Source: JAPOUP01 sp965221405
GTDB lineage: Bacteria; Pseudomonadota; Alphaproteobacteria; Rhodobacterales; Rhodobacteraceae
Direction of reading: 5' to 3'
DNA: 64,000 nt
NCBI GenBank assembly: GCA_965221405.1
Contig: CBDCSE010000003.1
Location: forward strand, 620,001-684,000
This document shows positions 43,112 through 53,001 of this stretch, one piece after another. A model generated the notes under the pieces. It worked only from the letters and a program-made list of their open reading frames with translations. It was not told the DNA's origin and ran no database searches. The position numbers and the translations under genes were made by a program. Numbering within the stretch: the first letter of the stretch is position 1; every line of letters starts with the position of its first letter.

Positions 43112-44175
43112 TCGCGCTGGGCGATTCGATCTGGGCATCCCTGCCAGTGCCGACGCTAATAATGGACTCGCATGACGTGATAAGGGATATCAACCCTCCG
43201 GCCGAGCAGTTCCTGAACGCGTCCGCACGCACAATGCGCGGGGAGCGGGTGAATGAGCGGCTATCCATTGACGCGCCGCTTGAAGCCGCTTTCTCGCGGG
43301 TCCGCAGCGGTCTGTCACCGATATTCATCGGAGCGGCTGGCGTCACGGCCAGCGGTTCCGGGGCTATGTCCTGCGATATCCGTGTCGCTCCCCTATCCGG
43401 AAATCCAGGCCATCTCCTGCTTATGATCGAACCGCGACCGGCCGCCGCACGCCATGGAATGTCCCACTCGGTCTCGTCAGCGGCGAGATCGGCCATCGGA
43501 ATGGCCGGGATGCTGGCGCATGAGATCAGGAACCCGCTTGCGGGCATCACCGGAGCGGCGCAGCTTCTGTCCATGGAACTGGATCCGGGTGACCGGGAAC
43601 TCACCGACCTGATCGTCGGAGAGGCCCGTCGGATCGTCTCGTTGCTGGAAAAGGTCGATCAGTTCGGGAAACTGGCGCCGCCGGATCGCCGGGCGGTTAA
43701 CGTGCACGATCTCCTTAACCGCGCCCGCAGGTCGGCGCAGGTGGGCATTGCCGCCGGGATGGGAATTGTCGAGGATTACGACCCCTCGTTACCGCTTACC
43801 TACGCCGATGAGGACCAGTTCCTCCAGGTACTCGCCAACCTTCTGCGCAACGCGGCCGAGGCCTCGGGCGACGGGGGAGGGACGATCACGCTCCGGACAT
43901 ACTATGATCGCTCGCTGCGTCTCCGTCAAAGGGACGGTTCCGGCAGGGCGCTGCCCCTGCAGGTCGAGATCATTGACGATGGACCTGGAGTTCCTCCGGA
44001 AATCAAGCATGATATCTTCGATCCGTTTGTCACCGGGCGCACGAACGGCGCCGGCCTTGGTCTCGCGCTGGCCAGCCGGATCATTTCGGAGCACGATGGC
44101 TGGATCTCGATGGACTCGATGCCCGGGCGTACCGTGTTCCGGATCTCGCTGCCAGTGGCGCCGGAGGGGATATAG
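43108..44175 (+). CDS. ntrB: Nitrogen-regulation sensor kinase NtrB
   Basis: Cytoplasmic kinase that phosphorylates NtrC when PII reports nitrogen lack. The 355-residue product has an N-terminal PAS region (PTLIMDSHDVIRDINPPAEQFLN), the H-box GMLAHEIRNPLAGITGAAQL, the N-box VLANLLRNAAEASGDGGG, and the G-boxes IIDDGPGVPPEI and GAGLGLALASRI. No membrane segments, as expected. It overlaps the dusB relic by 4 bp and abuts ntrC. Confidence 0.95.
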   Translation: MIALGDSIWASLPVPTLIMDSHDVIRDINPPAEQFLNASARTMRGERVNERLSIDAPLEAAFSRVRSGLSPIFIGAAGVTASGSGAMSCDIRVAPLSGNPGHLLLMIEPRPAAARHGMSHSVSSAARSAIGMAGMLAHEIRNPLAGITGAAQLLSMELDPGDRELTDLIVGEARRIVSLLEKVDQFGKLAPPDRRAVNVHDLLNRARRSAQVGIAAGMGIVEDYDPSLPLTYADEDQFLQVLANLLRNAAEASGDGGGTITLRTYYDRSLRLRQRDGSGRALPLQVEIIDDGPGVPPEIKHDIFDPFVTGRTNGAGLGLALASRIISEHDGWISMDSMPGRTVFRISLPVAPEGI

Positions 44176-45549
44176 ATGGACGGCACTGTCCTTGTTGCCG
44201 ATGACGACCGTGCGATACGCACTGTGCTGACCCAGGCCCTGACCCGGGCGGGGTGTCGGGTGCATGCGACCTCGAGCATGGCCACGCTCATGCGCTGGAT
44301 AGATGAGGGAAAGGGTGATTTGGTGATCACCGACGTGATCATGCCCGACGGAAGTGGCCTGGAGGCGCTCACCGGCATCGCCGAACGTCGGCCCGGTCTA
44401 CCCGTTATAGTGATTTCCGCGCAGAGTACGATCAGGACGGCCGTCGAGGCGGCTGAGAGGGATGCGTATGACTACCTGCCCAAGCCGTTCGACCTGCCGG
44501 ATTTGATGGCCCGCTCCGCCCGTGCGCTCAGGGCCCAGCGCCGGATTTCGAATTCGTCCCCATCTGACGGAGAGCCCGGTGACGGGCTGTCGGATGACCT
44601 CCCACTGGTCGGGCGCTCGGCAGCGATGCAGGCGCTCTACCGCCGCGTCGCGCACGTAACGAATACCGACCTGTCGGTGCTCGTCACGGGGGAGTCAGGC
44701 TCCGGTAAGCAGCTTGTCGCCCGTGCCGTCCACGACTATTCCGATCGGCGGGCCCACTCATTCATCGTGGCTTCTCAGTTCGATCTCGCGGATCCGGGCA
44801 GTATGGCGGCGCTTTTCGAGCGCACCGGGCGCGGAACCGTCCTGCTGGATGAGGTGGGCGATCTCGATGAAACGACGCAAGCCCGATTGGTACGGATTCT
44901 TGACGGGCTCGGGCAGGGCGCGGCGCGGGTGATCGCCACAAGCCAGACGCCTCTCGCCAGCGGGCCGGAGGGATGCGACTTCAGGCAGGACCTGTATTAC
45001 CGCGTCAGTGGCGTGACCGTCCCGATTCCCCCTTTGCGCGACCGGCTCGACGACATTCCGCTTCTCGTGGAGCATTTTCTCGCCAATGCGAGACGCGATG
45101 GCCTGCCCCGACGCCGGTTCACCCCCGAAGCCATGGAAACCCTATGCGCCTATTCGTGGCCCGGAAACGTACGGCAGCTCGAGAATACCACACGGCATAT
45201 CGCCGTCGCCGCAGTCGGAGAGGAGGTCACCGGTCAGGAGGTGGACGCCGTGCTTGACGGACAGCCGGGTAGGGAGATGCCGGAGGGAAGCGGCCACACC
45301 AGCGTGGAGCCCGTGGTCGCCGCGCATCTCAGGCGCCATTTCGACCTACATGCCGGCGCGTTGCCGAAGCCGGGCCTGTATCAGCGTGTCCTGCGCGAAA
45401 TCGAAAGGCCGCTCATCGAGATCGCGCTCGACGCGACTAACGGGAATCAGGCCAGATGCGCGGACGTTCTGGGAATCAACCGAAATACCCTCCGCAAAAA
45501 GATCGTTGATCTCGATATCCGCGTGACACGCGGCCGCAAATTGATGTAG
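44176..45549 (+). CDS. ntrC: Nitrogen-regulation response regulator NtrC (sigma-54-independent type)
   Basis: The 457-residue product has a receiver domain (LVADDDRA; phospho-Asp in LVITDVIMPDGSG; VISAQST; YLPKPFD), an AAA+ domain (Walker A GESGSGKQ, Walker B TVLLDEVGDLDE) and a Fis-type helix-turn-helix (QARCADVLGINRNTLRKKI). The stretch that should carry GAFTGA reads SQFDLADPGSMAALFERTGRG, so the sigma-54 loop is deleted. The same is known for Rhodobacter capsulatus NtrC, which works with sigma-70 polymerase. Starts directly after the ntrB stop. Confidence 0.95.
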   Translation: MDGTVLVADDDRAIRTVLTQALTRAGCRVHATSSMATLMRWIDEGKGDLVITDVIMPDGSGLEALTGIAERRPGLPVIVISAQSTIRTAVEAAERDAYDYLPKPFDLPDLMARSARALRAQRRISNSSPSDGEPGDGLSDDLPLVGRSAAMQALYRRVAHVTNTDLSVLVTGESGSGKQLVARAVHDYSDRRAHSFIVASQFDLADPGSMAALFERTGRGTVLLDEVGDLDETTQARLVRILDGLGQGAARVIATSQTPLASGPEGCDFRQDLYYRVSGVTVPIPPLRDRLDDIPLLVEHFLANARRDGLPRRRFTPEAMETLCAYSWPGNVRQLENTTRHIAVAAVGEEVTGQEVDAVLDGQPGREMPEGSGHTSVEPVVAAHLRRHFDLHAGALPKPGLYQRVLREIERPLIEIALDATNGNQARCADVLGINRNTLRKKIVDLDIRVTRGRKLM

Positions 45550-45580
45550 TCGGCGACACGGGCGTAGCGGTGATGCAGCA

Positions 45581-48070
45581 GTGGCTGGATCTAGGGATAC
45601 GCCAGACGCGAAAGGTGCGTCAGTCGCCCAAACCAAGAGGTGGCATCGCTTGGTCTCCCTCATCCAAAACCTGAAACGGGAGCGGCTCGCCGATCCCCAC
45701 ATGCGCCGCCTGATCATGAATATGGCGGTGCTCGGGTTCGTAATGCTCGGCCTGTTCCTTGCCGGCGTCACCTCGCTGGTGGTCGGATCCCTGGATCAGG
45801 GCGGCTCTCCGGATACGCTGCGTATCGTGCTGCTGGCGAATCTCGTGTATATCCTGGTGTTCGCGGCTCTGGTTATGGGCCGGGTGGCGCGGATAATCAC
45901 CGCACACCGTGCCCGGTCGATGGGTTCCCGTCTTCACCTGCGCCTTTCCGGCGCCTTTGCGGTGATCGCTCTCGCTCCGACGGTTGTCGTCGCGGTGTTT
46001 GCCTCCATCACGCTCAGTCTGGGGTTGGAGAACTGGTTTTCCAAACATGTCCGCTCCGTTCTCGGCTCGTCCCTTGCCGCAGCGCAGGCATACGAGGACG
46101 AGCACCGCCGGGACCTTGAGGATAACGCCAGGAACCTTGCCGACTATCTCAGCCTCGCCAGACGGACCAACATCTACGTTTCCGACGGGCATCTGCGGCA
46201 GTTGCTCAACCCGGACCAGGCCCAGGTGCGCAGGGCTCTGCGTGAGGGCTCGGGCACCTCCACGACCGGAGAGCAGTTTTACCCGTTCGATTTCGGAAGC
46301 CTGACCGCATCCGAAAGGGAACGCGCGGTGCAGGGTGAGGCCGTGATCATCCAGGGCAGCCTCAAGGAGGCGTTCGTGATCGATGGCGCAGCCGAAATCC
46401 GGGCCCGGGGGGAACATTCCTATCTGTTCGACTATGAACGGCCCACATCCCGGCAGATCGAGCGGGCCCTTGAGGAGGACATCGTCATAATCGAGGACTG
46501 GGACGTGAATGAGTTCCGCGCCATTGTCGGTCTGGACGGCTATTTCGACCGGTTTCTCTATGTTTCCCGAAGTGTGGACGGCGAAATCCTGGACCTGCTG
46601 GATGATACGAAGGCGACCGTTGCCCTATACAACCGGGTTGAATCGGATCGAGGCCGGATCGTGTTCGAATTCGGCGTGATCTATCTGGGTTTTGCCCTGA
46701 TTCTCATTCTCGCGGCTATCTGGTTCGGCTTAAGGTTCGCCGAGCGTCTGTCCCGTCCAATCGGGCAACTCGCCGGCGCGGCGCAGCAGGTTGGTATGGG
46801 GGACCTGGACGCGCGGGTGCGGGAAGGATCGGGCGACGACGAGATTTCCATACTTGGGCGAAACTTCAACCAGATGGTCGGGCGACTCAAACGGCAGCAT
46901 AGCGCCATTCTTGAAACCAACATCCAGATCGATAGGCGTCGGCGCCTGTTCGATTCGGTGCTTGGTTCCGTTACCGCGGGCGTCGTCGGGCTGGACCGTG
47001 ATGGTGGGATCGCTTTCGTGAACCGTTCGGCGGAGCGGCTGCTTGAATTGCCGCGCGGTGTGCAGGACGGGCAACTGGCGGATATCATTCCGGAATTCGG
47101 GGCGCTCTTTGAACGTCTGGTGAACGGTGGTGCCGGAGTGGCACAGGGTCAGGTCAAGTTGAAGCGTAGCCATGGACAGGAGATCCTTCTGGTGCGTATG
47201 GCAACCCGGAACTCGGAGGACGGCGTGCCTGAGGGCTATGTTATCGCATTTGACGACGTTACGGATCTCGTCAGCGCCCAGAGAATGGCGGCCTGGGGCG
47301 ACGTCGCGCGCCGTATCGCGCATGAAATCAAGAATCCCTTGACGCCCATCCAGCTATCGGCCGAGAGGCTGAAGCGAAAGTACACTCCGCTTCTGGGGCC
47401 GGAGCAAGCGGAACCGCTCGCGCAGATGATCGACGTCATTGTCCGACAGACCAATGATCTTCGCCGGATCGTGGATGAGTTCTCCAGGTTCGCCCGCATG
47501 CCTGAGCCCGAGCGTCGTATGGTGGATCTGTCCGAACTTGTCAAGGACGCGGTTCTTCTGCAGCAGCAAGCGGCGCGGGACGGTGTCTCAGTGACCGCCG
47601 ACCTGCCGGAACACGAGGTGATGGCGAACGTTGACCGAACGATGATCGGGCAGGCGTTGACAAACCTTCTGAAGAACGCTGTCGAGGCCATCGAGGCCCG
47701 CCGCGAGAGCGGTGATGGCCCTGACGCTGCCGGTGCCGCCGTTACGGATTCTGGCCTTCCGGGTGAGGTACGGGTAATGATGGCCACCTCGCATGGCCAA
47801 GTCCTGATCACCGTCTCGGATAACGGGATCGGCCTTCCAGCCGATCGGGCGAAGCTTTTCGAACCTTACGTGACCACACGGAGCAAGGGAACCGGGCTCG
47901 GTCTGCCGATTGTCCGGAAGATCGTCGAGGAGCATGGCGGTACGCTGGAGCTGGTCGACGCGGATCCGTTCACATCAGGCTCCCATCGGGGCGCGCGGGC
48001 GGAGATTCGGCTGCCGCTCCCGGAGCGGTCGTCGGCCGACAGGTCCGGAAAGGGCGATTTGAGAGGGTAA
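45581..48070 (+). CDS. ntrY: Nitrogen-regulation sensor kinase NtrY
   Basis: Membrane sensor paired with NtrX in nitrogen and redox control. The 829-residue product has several N-terminal helices (about residues 46-150), a periplasmic part, another helix (about 368-386), a HAMP linker (RLSRPIGQLAGAAQQVGMGDL), a PAS domain, H-box RRIAHEIKNPLTPIQLSAERL and ATP boxes DNGIGLPADRAKLFEPY and KGTGLGLPIV. Starts at a GTG; no ATG in frame gives the normal N-terminus. Ends 1 bp before ntrX. Confidence 0.95.
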   Translation: MAGSRDTPDAKGASVAQTKRWHRLVSLIQNLKRERLADPHMRRLIMNMAVLGFVMLGLFLAGVTSLVVGSLDQGGSPDTLRIVLLANLVYILVFAALVMGRVARIITAHRARSMGSRLHLRLSGAFAVIALAPTVVVAVFASITLSLGLENWFSKHVRSVLGSSLAAAQAYEDEHRRDLEDNARNLADYLSLARRTNIYVSDGHLRQLLNPDQAQVRRALREGSGTSTTGEQFYPFDFGSLTASERERAVQGEAVIIQGSLKEAFVIDGAAEIRARGEHSYLFDYERPTSRQIERALEEDIVIIEDWDVNEFRAIVGLDGYFDRFLYVSRSVDGEILDLLDDTKATVALYNRVESDRGRIVFEFGVIYLGFALILILAAIWFGLRFAERLSRPIGQLAGAAQQVGMGDLDARVREGSGDDEISILGRNFNQMVGRLKRQHSAILETNIQIDRRRRLFDSVLGSVTAGVVGLDRDGGIAFVNRSAERLLELPRGVQDGQLADIIPEFGALFERLVNGGAGVAQGQVKLKRSHGQEILLVRMATRNSEDGVPEGYVIAFDDVTDLVSAQRMAAWGDVARRIAHEIKNPLTPIQLSAERLKRKYTPLLGPEQAEPLAQMIDVIVRQTNDLRRIVDEFSRFARMPEPERRMVDLSELVKDAVLLQQQAARDGVSVTADLPEHEVMANVDRTMIGQALTNLLKNAVEAIEARRESGDGPDAAGAAVTDSGLPGEVRVMMATSHGQVLITVSDNGIGLPADRAKLFEPYVTTRSKGTGLGLPIVRKIVEEHGGTLELVDADPFTSGSHRGARAEIRLPLPERSSADRSGKGDLRG

Positions 48071-48071
48071 T

Positions 48072-49430
48072 ATGGGCGAGATCCTGATTGTGGATGACGA
48101 AAAGGACATCCGGGAACTGATTTCGGATATCCTGAAAGACGAGGGCTATGCCACGCGGCTGGCGGCCAACTCCCGGGAGTGCATGGCCGCTATCGATGGG
48201 AGTCCGCCCGCACTGATTATCCTCGATATCTGGCTGCGGGACAGCGAAATGGATGGAATCGAGATTCTGAAAGCGGTCAAGGCGAACACTCCGGGCATCC
48301 CCGTGATCATAATCTCCGGTCATGGCAACATCGAACTCGCCGTCGCGGCCATCAAGCAGGGCGCGTATGACTTCATCGAAAAGCCGTTCAACATTGATCA
48401 GCTCACGGTCGTGATCGCGCGGGCGATGGAGACATCCCGCCTGCGGCGCGAGAACGTCCAGCTCAGGCACCGTGACGAGACCGAACTGCACATGATTGGG
48501 GACGGTGCGGCTTTCAGGACGTTCAGGTCAAAACTCGATAAGGTGCTGGATTCGAACGCGCGGGTGATGCTAACCGGGCCGCCCGGATCCGGCAAGGAGG
48601 TGGCGGCACGCTATCTTCACTTCCATTCGGGACGGGCTCACGCGCCATTCGTCGCAATCAACTGCGCGACGATCGAACCTGAGCGGATGGAGGAAGTGCT
48701 GTTTGGCCGTGAAGGGGCCGGTGCCCGGCCCGGACTCTTCGAACGGGCGAACGGTGGAACGATCTATCTCGCGGATGTCGCTTACATGCCTGTCGGTACC
48801 CAGTCGAAGATCCTTCGTGTGCTCGTCGAGCAGGCGTATCGGCGTGTCGGGGGAAGTCTTAAGGTAAGGGTCAACGCACGTGTGGTTTCCGGCACCAGCC
48901 GCAATCTGGAAGGGGAGATCGCCGCCGGCCGGTTCCGTGAGGAGCTCTATCACCGCCTGAACGTCGTTCCGGTCAGCGTCCCGTCGCTCGAACGCCGGCT
49001 AGAGGATGTTCCTATGCTTGCGGCCCATTTCGTCGCAATGTTCCATCAGACCCAGGGTCTGCCCAACCGGGTGCTCTCGGAGGATGCGGTGCTGCGTCTT
49101 CAGTGCATGGCCTGGCCCGGGAACGTGCGGCAGTTGAGAAACGTGATCGAACGGGTTTTGATTCTTGGCGAGGACGATGGTCCGATCATCGCGTCCGAGC
49201 TTCTGCAGGTTGAGGAAGGTTCCCCATCCGAGAGGCGGGTGCTTATTTCGGATGAATTGGCCAGTCGTCCGCTCCGCGACGCGCGGCTGCTGTTCGAGAA
49301 GGAATATCTGATAGCCCAGGTAAACCGTTTTGACGGAAACATCAGCCGCACGGCGAAATTTATCGGCATGGAGCGATCGGCGCTGCACCGGAAGCTGAGA
49401 AATCTGGGCATATCGACATCAGACAGATAA
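48072..49430 (+). CDS. ntrX: Nitrogen-regulation response regulator NtrX
   Basis: The 452-residue product has a receiver (IVDDEKDIRELI; Asp in LIILDIWLRDSEMDG; ISGHGN; FIEKPFN), an AAA+ domain (LTGPPGSGKEVAARYLH; GTIYLADVAYMP) and a C-terminal helix-turn-helix (GNISRTAKFIGMERSALHRKLRNL). In place of GAFTGA it has GREGAGARPGLFE, as usual for NtrX. Second gene of the ntrYX pair. Confidence 0.95.
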   Translation: MGEILIVDDEKDIRELISDILKDEGYATRLAANSRECMAAIDGSPPALIILDIWLRDSEMDGIEILKAVKANTPGIPVIIISGHGNIELAVAAIKQGAYDFIEKPFNIDQLTVVIARAMETSRLRRENVQLRHRDETELHMIGDGAAFRTFRSKLDKVLDSNARVMLTGPPGSGKEVAARYLHFHSGRAHAPFVAINCATIEPERMEEVLFGREGAGARPGLFERANGGTIYLADVAYMPVGTQSKILRVLVEQAYRRVGGSLKVRVNARVVSGTSRNLEGEIAAGRFREELYHRLNVVPVSVPSLERRLEDVPMLAAHFVAMFHQTQGLPNRVLSEDAVLRLQCMAWPGNVRQLRNVIERVLILGEDDGPIIASELLQVEEGSPSERRVLISDELASRPLRDARLLFEKEYLIAQVNRFDGNISRTAKFIGMERSALHRKLRNLGISTSDR

Positions 49431-49606
49431 AACGGATGCGGTGCCGGCATGTCGTGGTGGGCGCGGCCGAGTCGATGGCGATCGTGCAGGGAAACCTGCG
49501 AACGCCGGGAGCGACGCGGCGACGGATGGTTCAGGCATAGGCTTCAAACCCGTCCTGACATGGAATACCGGCTTGATGGAATTCGGCGTCCGGAAGGAGG
49601 CGGCAT

Positions 49607-50983
49607 TTGAAAATCATCATATGCGGTGCCGGCCAGGTGGGCTGGCAGCTTGCGCGACATCTCGCCGGTGAGAGGATTGACGTAACGGTGATTGACAGCA
49701 ATCCTGACCTTGTACGACGGGCGATTGACACGCTTGACGTGCAGGGTGTGGTGGGTTTCGCGAGTCATCCCGACGTGCTGGAACGTGCGGGCGCCACGGA
49801 TGCCGATATGTTGATCGCGGCGACCCATTCCGATGAGATCAACATGGTTACCTGTCAGGTGGCCCACTCGATTTTCGCCATCACTAAGAAAGTCGCCCGG
49901 CTTCGTAGCCAGTCATATCTCAATGCCGTTTATTCCGACCTCTACCGGCAGGACCATATGCCGATCGATGTGGTGATCAGCCCCGAGCGTGAGGTGGCCG
50001 ACGCTGCCATGCGTCGGCTTGCGGTACCTGCGGCGTTTGACACCGTCAGCTTTCTTGGCGGTCGTGCGGAACTGATGGGAATATCGCTCGACGACGACTG
50101 TCCGGCGGTGAACACGCCCTTACGGCAGCTTTCTGATCTGTTTTCGACGCTGCGGGCGACTGTGGTTGGCGTCCGCCGCAATGGAACGCTGTTCGCTCCG
50201 GAAGCCGGTGACCAGCTGTTTCCGGGTGACGACATCTATGTATTCTCGCACAAGGATGATTCCCTCCGTGCCCTTGAGGTATTCGGCAAGAAGGCGACGC
50301 CTCCCGAGCGGGTGGTGGTTCTCGGTGCAGGCAATGTCGGACTTGGGGTGGCCAAGTCCCTCGAGGGCCGGCCCGGGCGCATAAGGACCAGGATCATCGA
50401 GGCGGACAGGTGCCGTGCGGAGCATGCGGCCGATTCGCTTGACCGGACGATCGTTCTGCACGGCGACGGTCTTGACACGGAGCTTCTGGCGGAGGCCCAT
50501 ATCGAAGCGGCGGACGCGATGCTCGCCGTGACCGATGACGACAAGGTCAACATTCTCGCCGCGGTTCGGGCGAAGACCGCAGGCGCGCGAATGGCGGTAT
50601 GCCTGATCAACGACCCGACCCTGACCTCGTTGATGGGGCCATTCGGCATCGATGCCTATATCAATCCCCGCACGATCACCGTGAGTTCGATACTGCGTCA
50701 TGTTCGGCAGGGTCCGGTGCTCGGTGTCTATTCGATCGGGGATGCCGAAGCTGAGATTCTCGAGGCCCAGGTGCACTCCACCACGCCGATTTCCGGAAAG
50801 GCGCTGCGCGACATCGATTTCCCGGAAGGTGCGCTCGTAGGTGCGATCAGGAAGGGGGATGATGTCATTCGCCTCACCGGTGATACCCGGATCGAAGTGG
50901 GTGACGCGGTCGCGATATTCGCCATGGCAAAGGATGTATCCGCGGTCGAACGCCTGCTTCAGGTAACGGTTGACTTCTTCTGA
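49607..50983 (+). CDS. trkA: Trk potassium uptake regulator TrkA
   Basis: Peripheral NAD-binding subunit of the Trk K+ channel. The 458-residue product has two RCK/TrkA-N domains, each with its glycine motif (IIICGAGQVGWQLARHLAG and VVVLGAGNVGLGVAKSLEG), and TrkA-C domains with TPISGKALRDIDFPEGALVGAI. It uses a TTG start, fixed by GGAAGGAGG 6 bases upstream and by the family N-terminus. 19 bp before trkH. Confidence 0.96.
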   Translation: MKIIICGAGQVGWQLARHLAGERIDVTVIDSNPDLVRRAIDTLDVQGVVGFASHPDVLERAGATDADMLIAATHSDEINMVTCQVAHSIFAITKKVARLRSQSYLNAVYSDLYRQDHMPIDVVISPEREVADAAMRRLAVPAAFDTVSFLGGRAELMGISLDDDCPAVNTPLRQLSDLFSTLRATVVGVRRNGTLFAPEAGDQLFPGDDIYVFSHKDDSLRALEVFGKKATPPERVVVLGAGNVGLGVAKSLEGRPGRIRTRIIEADRCRAEHAADSLDRTIVLHGDGLDTELLAEAHIEAADAMLAVTDDDKVNILAAVRAKTAGARMAVCLINDPTLTSLMGPFGIDAYINPRTITVSSILRHVRQGPVLGVYSIGDAEAEILEAQVHSTTPISGKALRDIDFPEGALVGAIRKGDDVIRLTGDTRIEVGDAVAIFAMAKDVSAVERLLQVTVDFF

Positions 50984-51002
50984 TGCCGGGGCTGGTGGGG
51001 CC

Positions 51003-52550
51003 ATGAACGGGAACCGCTCGCCCGTGCGGCGAGGGTTGGGGCGGATACCGGGCCTGCCGCCGTTCGTCGTGTTGATGGGCCTGTTCGCCCTGTGTATGTA
51101 TATACCGGCGATTGTGGCGGCATCCGCCAGGGACTGGCAGACCGCACGATCTTTCCTTCAGCCAGGCACGCTGTTCCTTGCGGTCTTCGTTATGGTCGCG
51201 TTCGCGACGGCGGGCAGTCGGCGGTGGCGTGGTGCCCGCGGTGATCTTATGACGCTGCTTGCCGCGTTTTCGGCGCTGCCGGTGATGCTGGCGCTTCCAC
51301 TTTGGGAGAGTCTGCAGGACCGCCGGTATCTGGATGTCTATTTTGAGATGGTGTCGAGCGTCACGACGACCGGAGCGACGGTGTTTGACGATCCTGCACG
51401 GCTGTCGGGGGCCGATCATCTCTGGCGCACGTTGGTTGGCTGGCTGGGTGGGCTTCTTATGTGGACCGCGGCCGCCGCGCTTCTGGAGCCGCTCGGTCTT
51501 GGGGGGTTCGAGATCCTGAGGCAGCCCGGGCATGTCGATAGGTCCCTGGATGGCCGGACCGGCCGCCGGAAGGACAGTCCGGCGCGGCTACGGCGCCACG
51601 TGACCCTTCTGTTCCCAGCCTACGCAACGCTGACGCTTGTCCTATGGGTAGGGCTGATGGTCGCGGGCGGTGATCCACTCCCGGCGGCGTGTCATGCGAT
51701 GTCCACAATGGCGACGAGCGGGATTTCGCCGGTCGGGGGTATCGACGCCTCGAACGCCGGTCTGCCCGGTGAGATGATGATCTTCGTCTTTTTCGGTTTC
51801 GCGCTATCACGCCGGACCTTCAGCCGGGACCATGTCTGGCTTGACCGAAGGCGGGTGATTGACGATCCGGAAATACGGATGGGTCTGTTCCTCGCCGTCA
51901 CCGTGCCGCTTCTTCTGGTCGCCCGCCATTACGTGGGAGTGATCGAGGAGGATACCGTGAATTCGCTCGGCGACGGTCTCAAGGCACTGTGGGGCGGGGT
52001 GTTCATGGCGATGTCGTTCCTGTCGACCACGGGTTTCGAGAGCGTCGCCTGGGAAAGTGCGCTGGACTGGTCCGGGCTGGAGATGCCGGGTCTGACACTA
52101 CTCGGTCTGGCGATGATTGGCGGCGGGGTCGCAACGACTGCGGGAGGGGTGAAGCTACTCCGTGTCTACGTGCTTTATTGCCATGCGCACCGCGAGCTGG
52201 AACGGCTTGTGCATCCCAGTTCCGTCGGCGGTTCCGGGGGGCGGGCACGTTATCTCCGCCGGCAGGGTGCCTATATGGCATGGATTTTCTTCATGCTGTT
52301 CGCGATTTCCATTGCTGTGGTGATGCTTGCGCTGTCGCTCACGGGGCTGGATTTCGAGACCGCGCTGGTTCTTACGATCGCGGCGCTTTCCAACACAGGT
52401 CCACTGGCCTCGGTGGCGGGCGAGACTCCGCTCAGCTACGCCGCTCTTCCGGACGCGGCCAAACTGATCCTTGCTGGCAGCATGGTGCTTGGTCGCCTGG
52501 AGACGCTGGCGATTATCGCGCTGCTTAACCCCGAGTTCTGGCGGAGGTGA
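51003..52550 (+). CDS. trkH: Trk potassium transporter membrane subunit TrkH
   Basis: The 515-residue channel protein shows the four pore loops with their filter glycine: VSSVTTTGATVF, STMATSGISPVGG, MSFLSTTGFESVAW and IAALSNTGPLASVA, among eight or more membrane helices. ATG at 51003 is chosen; a frame from a TTG at 50970 would overlap trkA. It works with TrkA to import K+. Confidence 0.96.
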   Translation: MNGNRSPVRRGLGRIPGLPPFVVLMGLFALCMYIPAIVAASARDWQTARSFLQPGTLFLAVFVMVAFATAGSRRWRGARGDLMTLLAAFSALPVMLALPLWESLQDRRYLDVYFEMVSSVTTTGATVFDDPARLSGADHLWRTLVGWLGGLLMWTAAAALLEPLGLGGFEILRQPGHVDRSLDGRTGRRKDSPARLRRHVTLLFPAYATLTLVLWVGLMVAGGDPLPAACHAMSTMATSGISPVGGIDASNAGLPGEMMIFVFFGFALSRRTFSRDHVWLDRRRVIDDPEIRMGLFLAVTVPLLLVARHYVGVIEEDTVNSLGDGLKALWGGVFMAMSFLSTTGFESVAWESALDWSGLEMPGLTLLGLAMIGGGVATTAGGVKLLRVYVLYCHAHRELERLVHPSSVGGSGGRARYLRRQGAYMAWIFFMLFAISIAVVMLALSLTGLDFETALVLTIAALSNTGPLASVAGETPLSYAALPDAAKLILAGSMVLGRLETLAIIALLNPEFWRR

Positions 52551-52761
52551 TGGGGGTTAGCCATGTGACGGGTCATCCGGGATCCCGCCCGCATGGCCGC
52601 GGGTTCTGGGAGTGGGTCTTGACTGAATCCGACATTCAGCCCGTCATGGCGAAGATTGGTGAACAGGTGGTCGGATCCCCGAAACCCGCTTGAACGCCCC
52701 GTGTTTAGTCGCCATATGTACGCCAACTGCTTTCCGTAACGGCAATGGGGATTATGGAACG

Positions 52762-52998
52762 ATGGCGAGTGACAGGCAAAGTCTCCAGGATTCATTTCTG
52801 AACCATATCCGCAAGACCAAGGTTTCTGTGACGGTGTTTCTGGTCAATGGGGTCAAGCTGCAGGGGGTGATCACCTGGTTTGACAGTTTCTGCGTTCTTT
52901 TACGGCGCGACGGACAGTCCCAGCTCGTCTACAAGCACGCTATCTCGACCATTATGCCATCACAGCCGGTTAGCCTTTACGACGACAGTGAAGAATAG
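52762..52998 (+). CDS. hfq: RNA chaperone Hfq
   Basis: Hexameric Sm-like protein that pairs small RNAs with messages. The 78-residue product starts MASDRQSLQDSFLNHIRKTK and has Sm1 (VTVFLVNGVKLQGVITWFDSF) and Sm2 (LVYKHAISTIMP). The short acidic C-terminus is typical of alphaproteobacteria. 3 bp before hflX, as in many genomes. Confidence 0.97.
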   Translation: MASDRQSLQDSFLNHIRKTKVSVTVFLVNGVKLQGVITWFDSFCVLLRRDGQSQLVYKHAISTIMPSQPVSLYDDSEE

Positions 52999-53001
52999 CC
53001 G

